Assembly (NCBI GenBank): GCA_005880075.1
Contig: VBJT01000122.1
Location: forward strand, 1 to 33,025
Source of the DNA: Chloroflexota bacterium
GTDB taxonomy: Bacteria; Chloroflexota; Dehalococcoidia; SM23-28-2; RBG-16-64-32
Direction: 5' to 3'
DNA length: 33,025 nt
Part shown: positions 15,236-22,691 of the stretch, in pieces
Layout: every line of letters begins with the position of its first letter
How positions within the stretch are numbered: the first letter of the stretch is position 1
Notes under the pieces: model-generated
Told to the model about the DNA's origin: nothing
The model's database searches: none
What the model saw: the letters and a program-made list of their open reading frames with translations, nothing else
Translations under genes and position numbers: made by a program

Positions 15236-16508
15236 GACGCCAACCGTGATCGCCCAGGCAACCATTCTCGACGACCTGAGTGCCATCGTGGGCGGCGAGC
15301 ACGCTTACCCAGCGGACGAATCGCAGAGGTTCGTGGTCGATGGCATGACCCCGCGGGCTGTAGTCGAGCCGGGCAGTTATGAAGAGGTCGCAGGCGTCAT
15401 GCGCTACGCAAGCGAGCAAGGGCTGGCCGCCATCCCGCTCGGCGGCGGGACTAAACGGCACATCGGCAACCTGCCCTCGCGCTACGATTTGGCATTGAGC
15501 CTCTCGCACATCCACCAGATCATCGAGCATGAGCCGGCCGATCTGACCGTGACCTGCCAAGCGGGGATTAGCGTTGCCGAGCTGGACCGGCGCCTTCGCG
15601 TCCACGGCCAAAGAGTGCCCTTCGATGTCTCGCACGGGCAGCAGGCGTCGGTCGGCGGGGTTCTTGCGGCGAACACTAATGGCCCATCACGTCCCGCTTA
15701 CGGCGCGCTCCGCGACTTTACAATCGGAATACGAATGGTCACGGGAGATGGTCGAATCACCCGCGCCGGCGGCAAAGTCGTTAAAAATGTCGCTGGCTTC
15801 GATTTGTGCAAGCTGTACATCGGGTCGCTGGGCACGCTTGGCGTGATCGTCGAGGCAACCTTCAAGGTAATGCCGGTCGCCCGACTTGAGCGAAGCGTCC
15901 TACTCTCCCTAGACACGCCCGGCGGTGCCTGCGCGCTCTCTGCGGAGTTGCATCGGCGCGGCCTCGCGCTGAGTCATGTCCAGCTTTCGGGCAGAGGAGA
16001 CGCAACGGGATACAGCTGGCTCCTTGAGACAAGGCTCGCGGGCAGCGAAGGAGCGGTCGAGCGCTCAGAGAACGAAGTCGTGGGCCTCGCGCCTGGTTCG
16101 CACGCGCAGCCTGCAGGCTCAGACGTAAGCTCGACTGATCGATTTAGCGGCGAGCATTTCGACGACAGTTCGCTCCTTTGCCGGTTCAGTACTCTCCCAT
16201 CGCGGCTCGCAGCATTCATCGGCGCCGTTCAGCGCCTGGAATCGCCGGACATTTTGGCCGAGCCGGCGACCGGCATCCTTCGCGTATCTTGGCATGAGAT
16301 CGACGGAGCCACGGTCTTAGAACGCGCCCGCCAGATCGCCGCAAGTCACTCGGCCACAGCGGTCGTCGAGCGTTGTCCACCCGAGCTCAAGCAACATATC
16401 GACGTCTTCGGCGACCCGCCGCCCGCTTTCCAGCTCATGCGGAGCGTCAAGCAGCAGTTCGACCCGAAAGGCATTCTCAGCCCGGGGCGCTTCGTGGGGA
16501 GGCTCTGA
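15222..16508 (+). CDS. glcE: Glycolate oxidase subunit GlcE (FAD-binding)
   Basis: The protein (428 residues from ATG 15222) is a second, shorter FAD-binding subunit. Its FAD domain carries LAAIPLGGGTKRHIGNLP, VTCQAGISVAELDRRLRVHG, VPFDVSHGQQASVGGVLAAN and RAGGKVVKNVAGFDLCKLYI, followed by GSLGTLGVIVEATFKVMP. The C-terminus ends SVKQQFDPKGILSPGRFVGR, as usual for GlcE. ATG 15222 overlaps the end of glcD and has AGGG 9 bases upstream; GTG 15246, with AGGA 8 bases upstream, is an equally possible start. The stop abuts the glcF start, so the trio should be co-translated. Confidence 0.9.
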   Translation: MPSSRTPTVIAQATILDDLSAIVGGEHAYPADESQRFVVDGMTPRAVVEPGSYEEVAGVMRYASEQGLAAIPLGGGTKRHIGNLPSRYDLALSLSHIHQIIEHEPADLTVTCQAGISVAELDRRLRVHGQRVPFDVSHGQQASVGGVLAANTNGPSRPAYGALRDFTIGIRMVTGDGRITRAGGKVVKNVAGFDLCKLYIGSLGTLGVIVEATFKVMPVARLERSVLLSLDTPGGACALSAELHRRGLALSHVQLSGRGDATGYSWLLETRLAGSEGAVERSENEVVGLAPGSHAQPAGSDVSSTDRFSGEHFDDSSLLCRFSTLPSRLAAFIGAVQRLESPDILAEPATGILRVSWHEIDGATVLERARQIAASHSATAVVERCPPELKQHIDVFGDPPPAFQLMRSVKQQFDPKGILSPGRFVGRL

Positions 16509-17792
16509 TTGGGTAAACAACCGGCGTTTACCAAACGGTTCGCTCCGTCCGAAGCCGACCTCGCCCAGTGCGTGCGTTGCGGCCTCTGCCTGCAACACTG
16601 CCCGACGTACGTGGCAACGGGCCTTGAGGCCGAGTCACCACGCGGACGGCTGTATCTGATCAAGGCGATGTCCGAGGGCCTGATCGAGCCGACGGTGAAC
16701 GTCACCGGCCACATGGACAGGTGCCTCCAGTGCCGAAACTGCGAGGCGGTCTGCCCTTCCGGCGTGCCCTACGGGCGCATCATGGAACATGGCCGAGCGC
16801 ACGTCCTTCACACCGGCCGCGCGCCGTTCGCCTGGCGCCTGCGGGCGCTCTTCCTGCGCGAGGTAATCGCGCGGCCAGGCCGCCTCGCGCTCCTCGCCTC
16901 GGCCTTACGCGTATACCGCGCGTCCGGGCTGCGGGCGCTCGCCGAGCGAACGCCGATGCTGCGTGACCGCGTCGCCCTGGCGCCGACTATTGCCGGGAAG
17001 GAGTTCAAGCGCCGCGGGGTTCTCGCCCGGCCGAAGGGCGCGACGAAGTATCGCGTCGCGCTACTAACCGGGTGCATCATGCCCCTGGCTTACGGCCGGG
17101 TGCATGCCGCAACTGTCAGGGTGCTCGCCCGCAACGGCTGCGAAGTGATCGCTCCGGCGACGCAGGTATGCTGCGGGGCGCTGCACGGCCACAACGGCGA
17201 TCTTCCCACCGCGATCGAGCTCGCGCGCCGCAACATCGATGCCTTTCTGGCGGAGGATTTCGACGCCGTTATCGTGAACTCAGCCGGCTGTGGATCAGCG
17301 ATCAAGGAGTACGGCCAGTTGCTTGCGGAGGACGGCGAGTACCTCGACCGCGCTCGGCTCCTCGCTTCGAGGGTAAGGGATGTGACCGAGTTCCTCGCCT
17401 CGCTGCCGTTTGAACCGCCCAAGCGGCTGTTGGACGCGCGCGTCACATACCAGGACTCCTGCCATCTGGGCCATGCGCAGCGAATTACGCGGGCGCCGCG
17501 CGAGATCATCGCCTCGATTCCCGGCGTTCGCTTCATCGAGTTGCCGCATGGCGACCGATGTTGCGGCAGCGCCGGTGTCTATGGGCTAACTCAGGGAGAT
17601 ATGTCGCTCCGCTTACTTGATGAGAAGATGCGATATATCAGGGAGACCGGCGCGGACGTCATCGCAACCGCGAACCCGGGCTGCATGACGCAGCTGGAAG
17701 CGGGCCTGCGGCGTCACGGCGTGAACGGACGCGTCGTTCACGTCATCGAGCTGCTAGACGAGTCATACCGGCGCGCCACCGCGCACGTTTAG
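16509..17792 (+). CDS. glcF: Glycolate oxidase iron-sulfur subunit GlcF
   Basis: The 427-residue protein has two [4Fe-4S] ferredoxin motifs near the N-terminus (CVRCGLCLQHCPTY, then CLQCRNCEAVCPSG). Two CCG domains follow, recognisable by LTGCIMP, QVCCGALHGHNGD, YQDSCHLGHAQR and GDRCCGSAGVYGLTQGDM. It passes electrons from the GlcD/GlcE flavins to the membrane quinone pool. The start is TTG 16509, immediately after the glcE stop, with GGGGAGG about 7 bases upstream. No glyoxylate-consuming genes are seen nearby, so the downstream pathway is unknown. Confidence 0.92.
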   Translation: MGKQPAFTKRFAPSEADLAQCVRCGLCLQHCPTYVATGLEAESPRGRLYLIKAMSEGLIEPTVNVTGHMDRCLQCRNCEAVCPSGVPYGRIMEHGRAHVLHTGRAPFAWRLRALFLREVIARPGRLALLASALRVYRASGLRALAERTPMLRDRVALAPTIAGKEFKRRGVLARPKGATKYRVALLTGCIMPLAYGRVHAATVRVLARNGCEVIAPATQVCCGALHGHNGDLPTAIELARRNIDAFLAEDFDAVIVNSAGCGSAIKEYGQLLAEDGEYLDRARLLASRVRDVTEFLASLPFEPPKRLLDARVTYQDSCHLGHAQRITRAPREIIASIPGVRFIELPHGDRCCGSAGVYGLTQGDMSLRLLDEKMRYIRETGADVIATANPGCMTQLEAGLRRHGVNGRVVHVIELLDESYRRATAHV

Positions 17793-17811
17793 CAGACCTT
17801 TCCTTTACACC

Positions 17812-17852
17812 GAATTCACCGGGTGTTAACCGCTTAAGCGGTCGCGTTAACC
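17812..17852. other. Inverted-repeat region after glcF
   Basis: The gap between glcF and the sigma promoter holds a 14-bp perfect palindrome, ACCGCTTAAGCGGT (17829-17842), flanked on both sides by GTTAACC-like words. An imperfect TTACACC/GGTGTTAA pair lies just before it. There is no T-tract, so a terminator is possible but weak, and an operator is equally likely. Confidence 0.3.
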
Positions 17853-17962
17853 GTATTCGCGCACGGCCGATGCCATAATTCGCGATGAAGGACGTTGACC
17901 CGAAAGTTTCCGTGTTATGAGTCGCGCGAGAAACAGCACAGCTAAGTTCGAATATAGAAACG

Positions 17963-17990
17963 TGTAACAGGGTGGCCGGAGGGGCGTCTA
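17963..17990 (+). promoter_or_regulatory. ECF-type promoter of the sigma factor gene
   Basis: TGTAAC (17963-17968), a 16-base spacer and CGTCTA (17985-17990) form a textbook ECF promoter. The transcription start would fall near 17997, which excludes the TTG at 17991 as a start. The same -35 with a related -10 occurs upstream of five other units in this window, so the factor probably activates its own gene. Confidence 0.65.
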
Positions 17991-18071
17991 TTGTTCATCC
18001 CAAGAGTTGAGGGTTCGCAAGAACCGTCAGTAGCCCGTGTCTTAGACACGGTGGATGACGAGGGCCGGAAT

Positions 18072-18692
18072 ATGACAACGATGCGCGTGGCGATGGCAGA
18101 AGCCTTGAAACAGCAACCGTCAGTCAAGGCCGAACAAGCGCAGACTGCGACCGAAGTGCCGCAGACGGAAGCCGGCACGAAGCCGGTGGAATTCACAGAC
18201 CTCTACCACCAGTACTTCCCCAAGGTCTTCGCCTACGTATACGGCCGGGTGCAAGACAAGGAAATCTCTCTCGATATCGTCTCGGACGTATTCGAGAAGG
18301 CATTCATCAAGATGCGGTCGTTACGCTCGCCGGACTCCTTCGGGTCATGGCTGTTCACGATCGCGCGGAATGAAGTTTCATCGCACTGGCGAAAGACAAA
18401 GCCCGCCGCCCGAGCTGCCCAGGAAGCCGCCTGGGAAACCGAGCTGCACTCGCAGCCGCGGGGCCCGGAAGAAACCGTGCTGCACAAAGAGAGGCTCGCC
18501 TCACTTTCGCAGCTCGTGCGCCAGTTGCCTCGGCGGGAGCAGGAAATCATCGCTCTGAAGTTCGATGCCGAGCTCACGAACCGTGAGATCGCGAATGTGC
18601 TGAGCACAAGCGAAGTGAACGTGCGGGTCACGGTCTTTCGCGCGCTGCGCAAGCTGCGGGAGCGCCTCCAGACCAGCGGCGACCGTACATGA
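18072..18692 (+). CDS. ECF-subfamily RNA polymerase sigma factor
   Basis: The 206-residue protein has a polar N-terminal extension (about 1-38), sigma region 2 (about 41-110, with FTDLYHQYFPKVFAYVYGR, ISLDIVSDVFEKAF and FGSWLFTIARNEVSSHWRK) and region 4 (about 143-199, with LPRREQEIIALKFDAELTNR then EIANVLSTSEVNVRVTVFRA). Region 3 is missing, as in all ECF factors. ATG 18072 is chosen over the longer frame from TTG 17991 because that TTG abuts the -10 element of an ECF promoter; AGGG lies 7 bases before the ATG. The stop overlaps the next gene as ATGA. The likely targets are the six TGTAAC-N16/17-(C/A)(G/A)TC promoters described here, which include pilus genes. Confidence 0.88.
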   Translation: MTTMRVAMAEALKQQPSVKAEQAQTATEVPQTEAGTKPVEFTDLYHQYFPKVFAYVYGRVQDKEISLDIVSDVFEKAFIKMRSLRSPDSFGSWLFTIARNEVSSHWRKTKPAARAAQEAAWETELHSQPRGPEETVLHKERLASLSQLVRQLPRREQEIIALKFDAELTNREIANVLSTSEVNVRVTVFRALRKLRERLQTSGDRT

Positions 18693-19939
18693 ACGAAGAG
18701 GAGCGGGCCGAATGGCTGGCCCGCGCCATCGACGATCTGCTTAACAAGGATCGTTCACGCCCCCAAGAACCCGCACCACCAAAATTCGAGCGACAGGAAC
18801 TCAACGCGCTGCTGCGCATCGCGAACGCGCGCGCTGAGCAGGGCGATGCGTCGATACAGACGGGCGTCCAGTACGAAGGCGCGGTCTGGCGACGAGTCCT
18901 CGAACGGCTGGACAGGCGCCGCACTTCGCGCGAGGTCCGGCCCCTCGACGCCAGCGAGCCGGCAAACCCGGAAGAAGCGATGGCTGCGAGGGCTCTCGAG
19001 GAAATGGAAATCGATGAGCTACGGGAAATCGCCCGCCTGCGCAGGATGATGGCCGAGCGGGCCGCCTCGATCGGAGAGTCGCAGCGGGACCGTGTCTGGG
19101 AGAGAGTTCAGTCACGTATTCAGGCGCAGCCCCGGAAGAGATGGCCGTTTACATTCTTTGTCCCGAGGACAAACAAGGCGCCTCTAGCCGGGGGCACGGA
19201 TGATCGCGCCGCTTCGGCAAGCCATTCGCTTCGTGAAGGGGAAAGGCGAGCGGCAGAGCGAAGCACGGAAGGTGCATACGCGGAAGAGGCCCATCCCGGC
19301 TTGGCCGGCGGCTGGCAGAAGACGGCAGCCGCGGCTGCGCTGGTCGTGTTGATCGCTGTCGCCCTTGCGCCCTTGCCGGTGACCGGCTTCGCCGAGCATC
19401 CCATTGCAGGCGTCCTGCGTTCCATCGGCGAGCACCTCGGCGTCAGAGAAGCCGGCGCGCCTCCCGCACCGCCACCCGTCACAGCCGTGGTCCGGGGCAG
19501 CGAGATTACGGCCGCCGAAGCGTCGGACCGGCTGGGCGTGCGGGTGGGAGTCCCGGTCACGCCCCCGTCGGGATTCGAGCTGACGTCGGCACGGTTCTTC
19601 GACCAGGCGCTCACTGCGGACGAGGGCGGTACATACGCGCTCACGTATTCGCGGGCAGGTGGATCGAGCGTGGTCATCTACCAGGAACGCGCGTCCGGAA
19701 AAGAGTTGAGCGTTGAGGGCGGCTCCGCGACTGACGTTGCTCTTTCGGACGGGACCGCGGGGACGTACGTCGAGGGGATGTGGCAGCCGGTGGACGGCAA
19801 GCTGGTCTGGAGCGCGGGCGGCGCGCAGACTCTCGTCTTCGAGCGCGGCGGGCTGCGGACGACAATCCAGTACACGGGCCCGCAGGCCGAAGCGCCCTCG
19901 CTGTTCGCGCTCGCGGACAGCATGTCATCCGCCCCCTGA
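18689..19939 (+). CDS. Membrane-anchored anti-sigma-like protein
   Basis: The 416-residue protein overlaps the sigma gene by ATGA. It has a long charged cytoplasmic-type N-terminus (about 1-205, with helical EEMEIDELREIARLRRMMAE), one membrane helix at about 211-228 (TAAAAALVVLIAVALAPL) and an extracellular C-terminal domain (about 265-410). The C-terminal domain includes GVRVGVPVTPPSGFELTSAR and YALTYSRAGGSSVVIYQERA, similar to DUF4367-type sensor domains. This topology and the gene pairing fit an anti-sigma factor that holds the ECF factor until an outside signal arrives. The zinc-finger motif of ZAS anti-sigma proteins is absent, so the binding mode would differ. The role is inferred from context. 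Confidence 0.7.
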   Translation: MNEEERAEWLARAIDDLLNKDRSRPQEPAPPKFERQELNALLRIANARAEQGDASIQTGVQYEGAVWRRVLERLDRRRTSREVRPLDASEPANPEEAMAARALEEMEIDELREIARLRRMMAERAASIGESQRDRVWERVQSRIQAQPRKRWPFTFFVPRTNKAPLAGGTDDRAASASHSLREGERRAAERSTEGAYAEEAHPGLAGGWQKTAAAAALVVLIAVALAPLPVTGFAEHPIAGVLRSIGEHLGVREAGAPPAPPPVTAVVRGSEITAAEASDRLGVRVGVPVTPPSGFELTSARFFDQALTADEGGTYALTYSRAGGSSVVIYQERASGKELSVEGGSATDVALSDGTAGTYVEGMWQPVDGKLVWSAGGAQTLVFERGGLRTTIQYTGPQAEAPSLFALADSMSSAP

Positions 19940-20003
19940 AAGCCGAAGCCCCTCCACAGCACTCCTTTACTCTGGCTACAATTAAAGCGACCGGAGGCTC
20001 GCC

Positions 20004-20468
20004 ATCAGAAAGCTACCCAGATTCTCAGGCCGTGTTACATTCGGCGCCCTTGCCCTGTCGGCCCTGATAATTACTGGCTTTCTGCTGCTATCCGGCTGGC
20101 TTAGCTCTGACGATAACTCAGGGGATCGGACGGCTGAGGCAGACGCCACGGGCCGAGTTCCTATGGTCGAGCCGGAAGGTACGGTACTGCCGGAAGTCAT
20201 GCCGACGTCGCCACCGCACATTATCATTAAGGGCCAGCAGGTGATGCTAGCGCCGGGGATGAGGTACTGGCGTTCGAGTCCAGAGGTGGACCCGGCCCCA
20301 CCATCGCCAATCCCCGAGCGCTGGATGGTGACGTATGACTCGGATCTCACCACGCTCGGAGACTCCTGGATTACATTCGATCTCGACTACAACCTACTGG
20401 CGAGCCATATACGCCCTGAGGATCAAGACGAATTCCAGCCGATTCTCGACGCGCTCGCGGCGCCGTAA
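20004..20468 (+). CDS. Small membrane-anchored hypothetical protein with probable ATC start
   Basis: The frame gives 154 residues if initiated at ATC 20004. It has a basic N-terminus (RKLPRFSGR), a hydrophobic helix (FGALALSALIITGFLLLSGW, about residues 12-31) and an extracellular domain ending DEFQPILDALAAP. GGAGG (19993-19997) lies 6 bases before ATC, and TACAAT (19977-19982) is a good -10. The first in-frame ATG, 20163, would remove the whole membrane anchor. The stop upstream (19983) excludes other standard starts nearby. ATC is a rare initiation codon; a mutated or misread ATG is possible. It follows the anti-sigma gene and may act in the same envelope response. No family recognised. Confidence 0.6.
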   Translation: MRKLPRFSGRVTFGALALSALIITGFLLLSGWLSSDDNSGDRTAEADATGRVPMVEPEGTVLPEVMPTSPPHIIIKGQQVMLAPGMRYWRSSPEVDPAPPSPIPERWMVTYDSDLTTLGDSWITFDLDYNLLASHIRPEDQDEFQPILDALAAP

Positions 20469-20544
20469 GCGCGTGCTCGATGTGGGTCGCAGGGGTAGCG
20501 TGGAGGCCTGAAAGGTGCGCCGCACAGGTGTCGCCGGACGGGGG

Positions 20545-20724
20545 TTATTCGATGTCTTCACGCGCGCGGCGTTCGCGCATCATCTCGTAGAGGAGGTTCT
20601 CTACAATCATGAGGAGGAGGAGGACCTGGCGCTGCTGGCGGCGGGACATGCGCCCCAGCATCTGGAGTAGTTCAGGGTCAATCTTTTCGGCGAGAGCGAG
20701 GCGGTCGTCCGGCAGGTCGGCCAT
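20545..20724 (-). CDS. 59-aa microprotein resembling the C-terminus of the adjacent XRE regulators
   Basis: This short ORF encodes MADLPDDRLALAEKIDPELL then QMLGRMSRRQQRQVLLLLMI, ending RRAREDIE. Its core, IDPELLQMLGRMSRRQQRQV, aligns without gaps with VDAGLLGYLGKMPRDRQRRL of the XRE gene just upstream and VDPDLLSFLARIPREQQARL of the next one. It lacks the helix-turn-helix. The ATG overlaps the upstream stop as TAATG, which indicates translational coupling. It could heterodimerise with the regulators through the shared C-terminal module and modulate them. Confidence 0.6.
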   Translation of the reverse strand: MADLPDDRLALAEKIDPELLQMLGRMSRRQQRQVLLLLMIVENLLYEMMRERRAREDIE

Positions 20725-21206
20725 TAGCGACGGGCCCGCCTGAGCTCCGGATGTCCCTTCGAGACGGTCGTTACCGGCGAACGCTTCAGGGCGAGCGGGC
20801 CGGTGGTCACGCCGTCCGGGGTCGCCCAGTCAGGCCCGTTGGCGGTTACGGAGTAGCCGTTGAGCACTTGCTCCATACCCTGGAGGATGAGGAGCAAGCG
20901 GCGCTGGCGGTCCCGCGGCATTTTGCCGAGATAGCCAAGCAGGCCGGCATCTACCGTCGATTCGTAGTCCTGGTAGACCTGGCGGAGCATGCGCACGGTC
21001 GGATAGCCCGCAGCTTCGAAGAGCTCATCGGGATCGATCTGCATCGCCTGAGCGACGCGCAGCAAGACAGCCGCCGAGGGGTTCTTCACCTCGCCGTTTT
21101 CGAGTTGCGAGAGGTAGCCCTGGCTCACCGAGGAGCCGCTGGCGAGCTGTCCCTGGGTGAGACCGAGCTCATCGCGTATTTGCCTGATCCTGTCTCCTAA
21201 TCGCAT
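20724..21206 (-). CDS. XRE-family transcriptional regulator (copy 1)
   Basis: The 160-residue protein begins with a classical Xre/Cro HTH: MRLGDRIRQIRDELGLTQGQ, then VSQGYLSQLENGEVKNPSAA, residues about 1-60. A linker and a leucine/arginine-rich module (VDAGLLGYLGKMPRDRQRRL, about 92-111) follow, then a disordered basic tail. ATG 21206 was chosen because GGAG lies 7 bases upstream and the HTH starts there; the longer frame would add 10 residues. It is paralogous to the regulator at 21318-21698 and lies downstream of the tad genes on the same strand. It may control them, but no operator was identified. Confidence 0.82.
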   Translation of the reverse strand: MRLGDRIRQIRDELGLTQGQLASGSSVSQGYLSQLENGEVKNPSAAVLLRVAQAMQIDPDELFEAAGYPTVRMLRQVYQDYESTVDAGLLGYLGKMPRDRQRRLLLILQGMEQVLNGYSVTANGPDWATPDGVTTGPLALKRSPVTTVSKGHPELRRARR

Positions 21207-21317
21207 CTTGTCGCTCCGCCTAACTGAGAGTCGCAAAAATTGTCGATGCTCCTCGCCAGCTTGTCAATAATTCCTCTTGCCGCTGCCCCGAATCGATGGA
21301 CGGGGATCGGGTGCTCC

Positions 21318-21698
21318 CTAACTAGCGCTGGGCCTGGCGGCCGCTGTGGCTCCGCGCTCCATCCCCTTGAACAGCTTGAGCAGGCGTGCCTGCTGCTCTC
21401 TCGGAATTCGCGCCAGAAACGATAAGAGATCAGGGTCGACAGAGACCTCGTAGCGGCCCGCGTTCCCCTCCTCCTGCCCGATCTCCGCGTAGCCGGCCGC
21501 TTGCATGAGAACGCGGGGGTCGATATGGAGCGAGCGGGCCAGCCGAAAGATGACGGCCGCGCTCGGGTTCTGGACATCGTCGTTCTCGAGCTGCGATAGG
21601 TAGCCCTGGCTGAGCTCCGCCTGGGCAGCAAGCTGCGCCTGGCTCATACTGAGCTCGTCCCGAAGACCCCGGATTTTCTTTCCCAGCGACACCCGCAT
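21318..21698 (-). CDS. XRE-family transcriptional regulator (copy 2)
   Basis: The 126-residue protein has an N-terminal HTH (MRVSLGKKIRGLRDELSMSQ, then LSQGYLSQLENDDVQNPSAA) nearly superimposable on that of copy 1. Its C-terminal module, VDPDLLSFLARIPREQQARL, is shared with copy 1 and with the microprotein. It starts 6 bases after the tadC stop, so it belongs to the pilus operon. The pair probably arose by duplication. A DNA target cannot be predicted. Confidence 0.83.
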   Translation of the reverse strand: MRVSLGKKIRGLRDELSMSQAQLAAQAELSQGYLSQLENDDVQNPSAAVIFRLARSLHIDPRVLMQAAGYAEIGQEEGNAGRYEVSVDPDLLSFLARIPREQQARLLKLFKGMERGATAAARPSAS

Positions 21699-21704
21699 AT
21701 CTCC

Positions 21705-22589
21705 TTACGAGAGGGACTGAGCGATGCGGATGGCAGCCGGCCCGAGAATAACGAGCAGGAAAGCCGGGAAAATGAACAGCACGAGCGGGAAAAGCATCTT
21801 GATCGGCGCCTCGTGGGCAGACTTCTCGGCCCGCTGCCGGCGCTTGGTACGAAGCTGATCAGACTGCACGCGAAGCACCTGCGCGATGCCGACACCAAGC
21901 TGCTCGGCCTGAATGATCGAGGTGATGAACGTGGTGAGCTCCTCAACACCAATGCGCTGTTCCAGTTCGGTCATCGCCTCCCTACGCATCTTACCCATCG
22001 CGACGTCGCGCAACATGCGAGAAACAACGCGGGCGAGAGCGGCGTCCAGACCGAGGCCGGCCTCCACACAGGTGGTGATCAGGTCCATCGCGTCGGGCAT
22101 GGCCCGGATCACCAGCTTCTGACGGGCCTTTACTTTGCCCTTGAGCCAGATGCGCGGGAACACGAAGCCAAGGGCCGCGAACATTACAACAAAGAGCAGT
22201 TTCTGAATGAGCAGGCTGCCGGGAAGGACGACGAAGAAGACGAGGCCCAGTCCGGTAAACGTTGAGAAGAGTACCCCCCAGAAAGTGAGATACGTTTGAA
22301 GGGTCATAGGATGGCCCGCCATCATCAGCTGTTTCTGTATGTCGGACAAGACCGAAGCTGGAAGCACCGAACTGATGGTGCGGGAGAACCCTTCGATGGT
22401 CGGCCTGAGTACTCGCTCGCCGAAGGGAAGTTCCAGGTTTACCTCATCCTCTTCCATAGAGACCGCGCGAGTGCGAAAGTCCTGAATTCGGGATTCCATG
22501 CTGGTGCCGCGCTTAGCGCCGCCGAACATGGCGTAGACGATGGACATTATCGCCCCAAAGACAGATACAGCTGCGAATGCGATGATCAT
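21705..22589 (-). CDS. tadC: Tad pilus inner-membrane protein TadC (type II secretion F family)
   Basis: The 294-residue protein has an N-terminal membrane helix, a cytoplasmic GspF-type domain (AMPDAMDLITTCVEAGLGLD, then ALARVVSRM, EELTTFITSIIQAEQLGVGI) and C-terminal hydrophobic helices (MLFPLVLFIFPAFLLVILGP). With TadB it forms the platform on which the ATPase TadA assembles Flp pili. AGGAG, overlapping the TAG that ends the extended tadB frame, lies about 7 bases before ATG 22589. This favours the extended tadB frame as the original gene end. Confidence 0.9.
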   Translation of the reverse strand: MIIAFAAVSVFGAIMSIVYAMFGGAKRGTSMESRIQDFRTRAVSMEEDEVNLELPFGERVLRPTIEGFSRTISSVLPASVLSDIQKQLMMAGHPMTLQTYLTFWGVLFSTFTGLGLVFFVVLPGSLLIQKLLFVVMFAALGFVFPRIWLKGKVKARQKLVIRAMPDAMDLITTCVEAGLGLDAALARVVSRMLRDVAMGKMRREAMTELEQRIGVEELTTFITSIIQAEQLGVGIAQVLRVQSDQLRTKRRQRAEKSAHEAPIKMLFPLVLFIFPAFLLVILGPAAIRIAQSLS

Positions 22590-22598
22590 TTGTGGCTC

Positions 22599-22691
22599 CT
22601 AAATCTCAATCGCCATGATTCGCTTCATGGAGAAGTAGCCCATGAGCTGGAGGCCGATTGCCGCGACCAGCATGCCCTTGCCGATCGTCTA
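22599..22691 (-). other. In-frame continuation of tadB after an amber codon
   Basis: After TAG 22691-22689 the same frame runs 29 more codons (TIGKGMLVAAIGLQLMGYFS, then MKRIMAIEI) to a TAG at 22601-22599. This is the characteristic last membrane helix and basic tail of TadB proteins. It contains no other gene, and its end meets the tadC ribosome-binding site. The amber codon is therefore a nonsense change, a sequencing error or read-through within tadB. Confidence 0.65.

Noticed and set aside
17991-18071. Longer sigma-factor start at TTG 17991 with GGAGGGG upstream
   Set aside because: The GGAGGGG lies in the spacer, and the TTG directly abuts the -10 (CGTCTA) of an ECF promoter, so the codon would not be in the transcript. 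ATG 18072 has its own AGGG.
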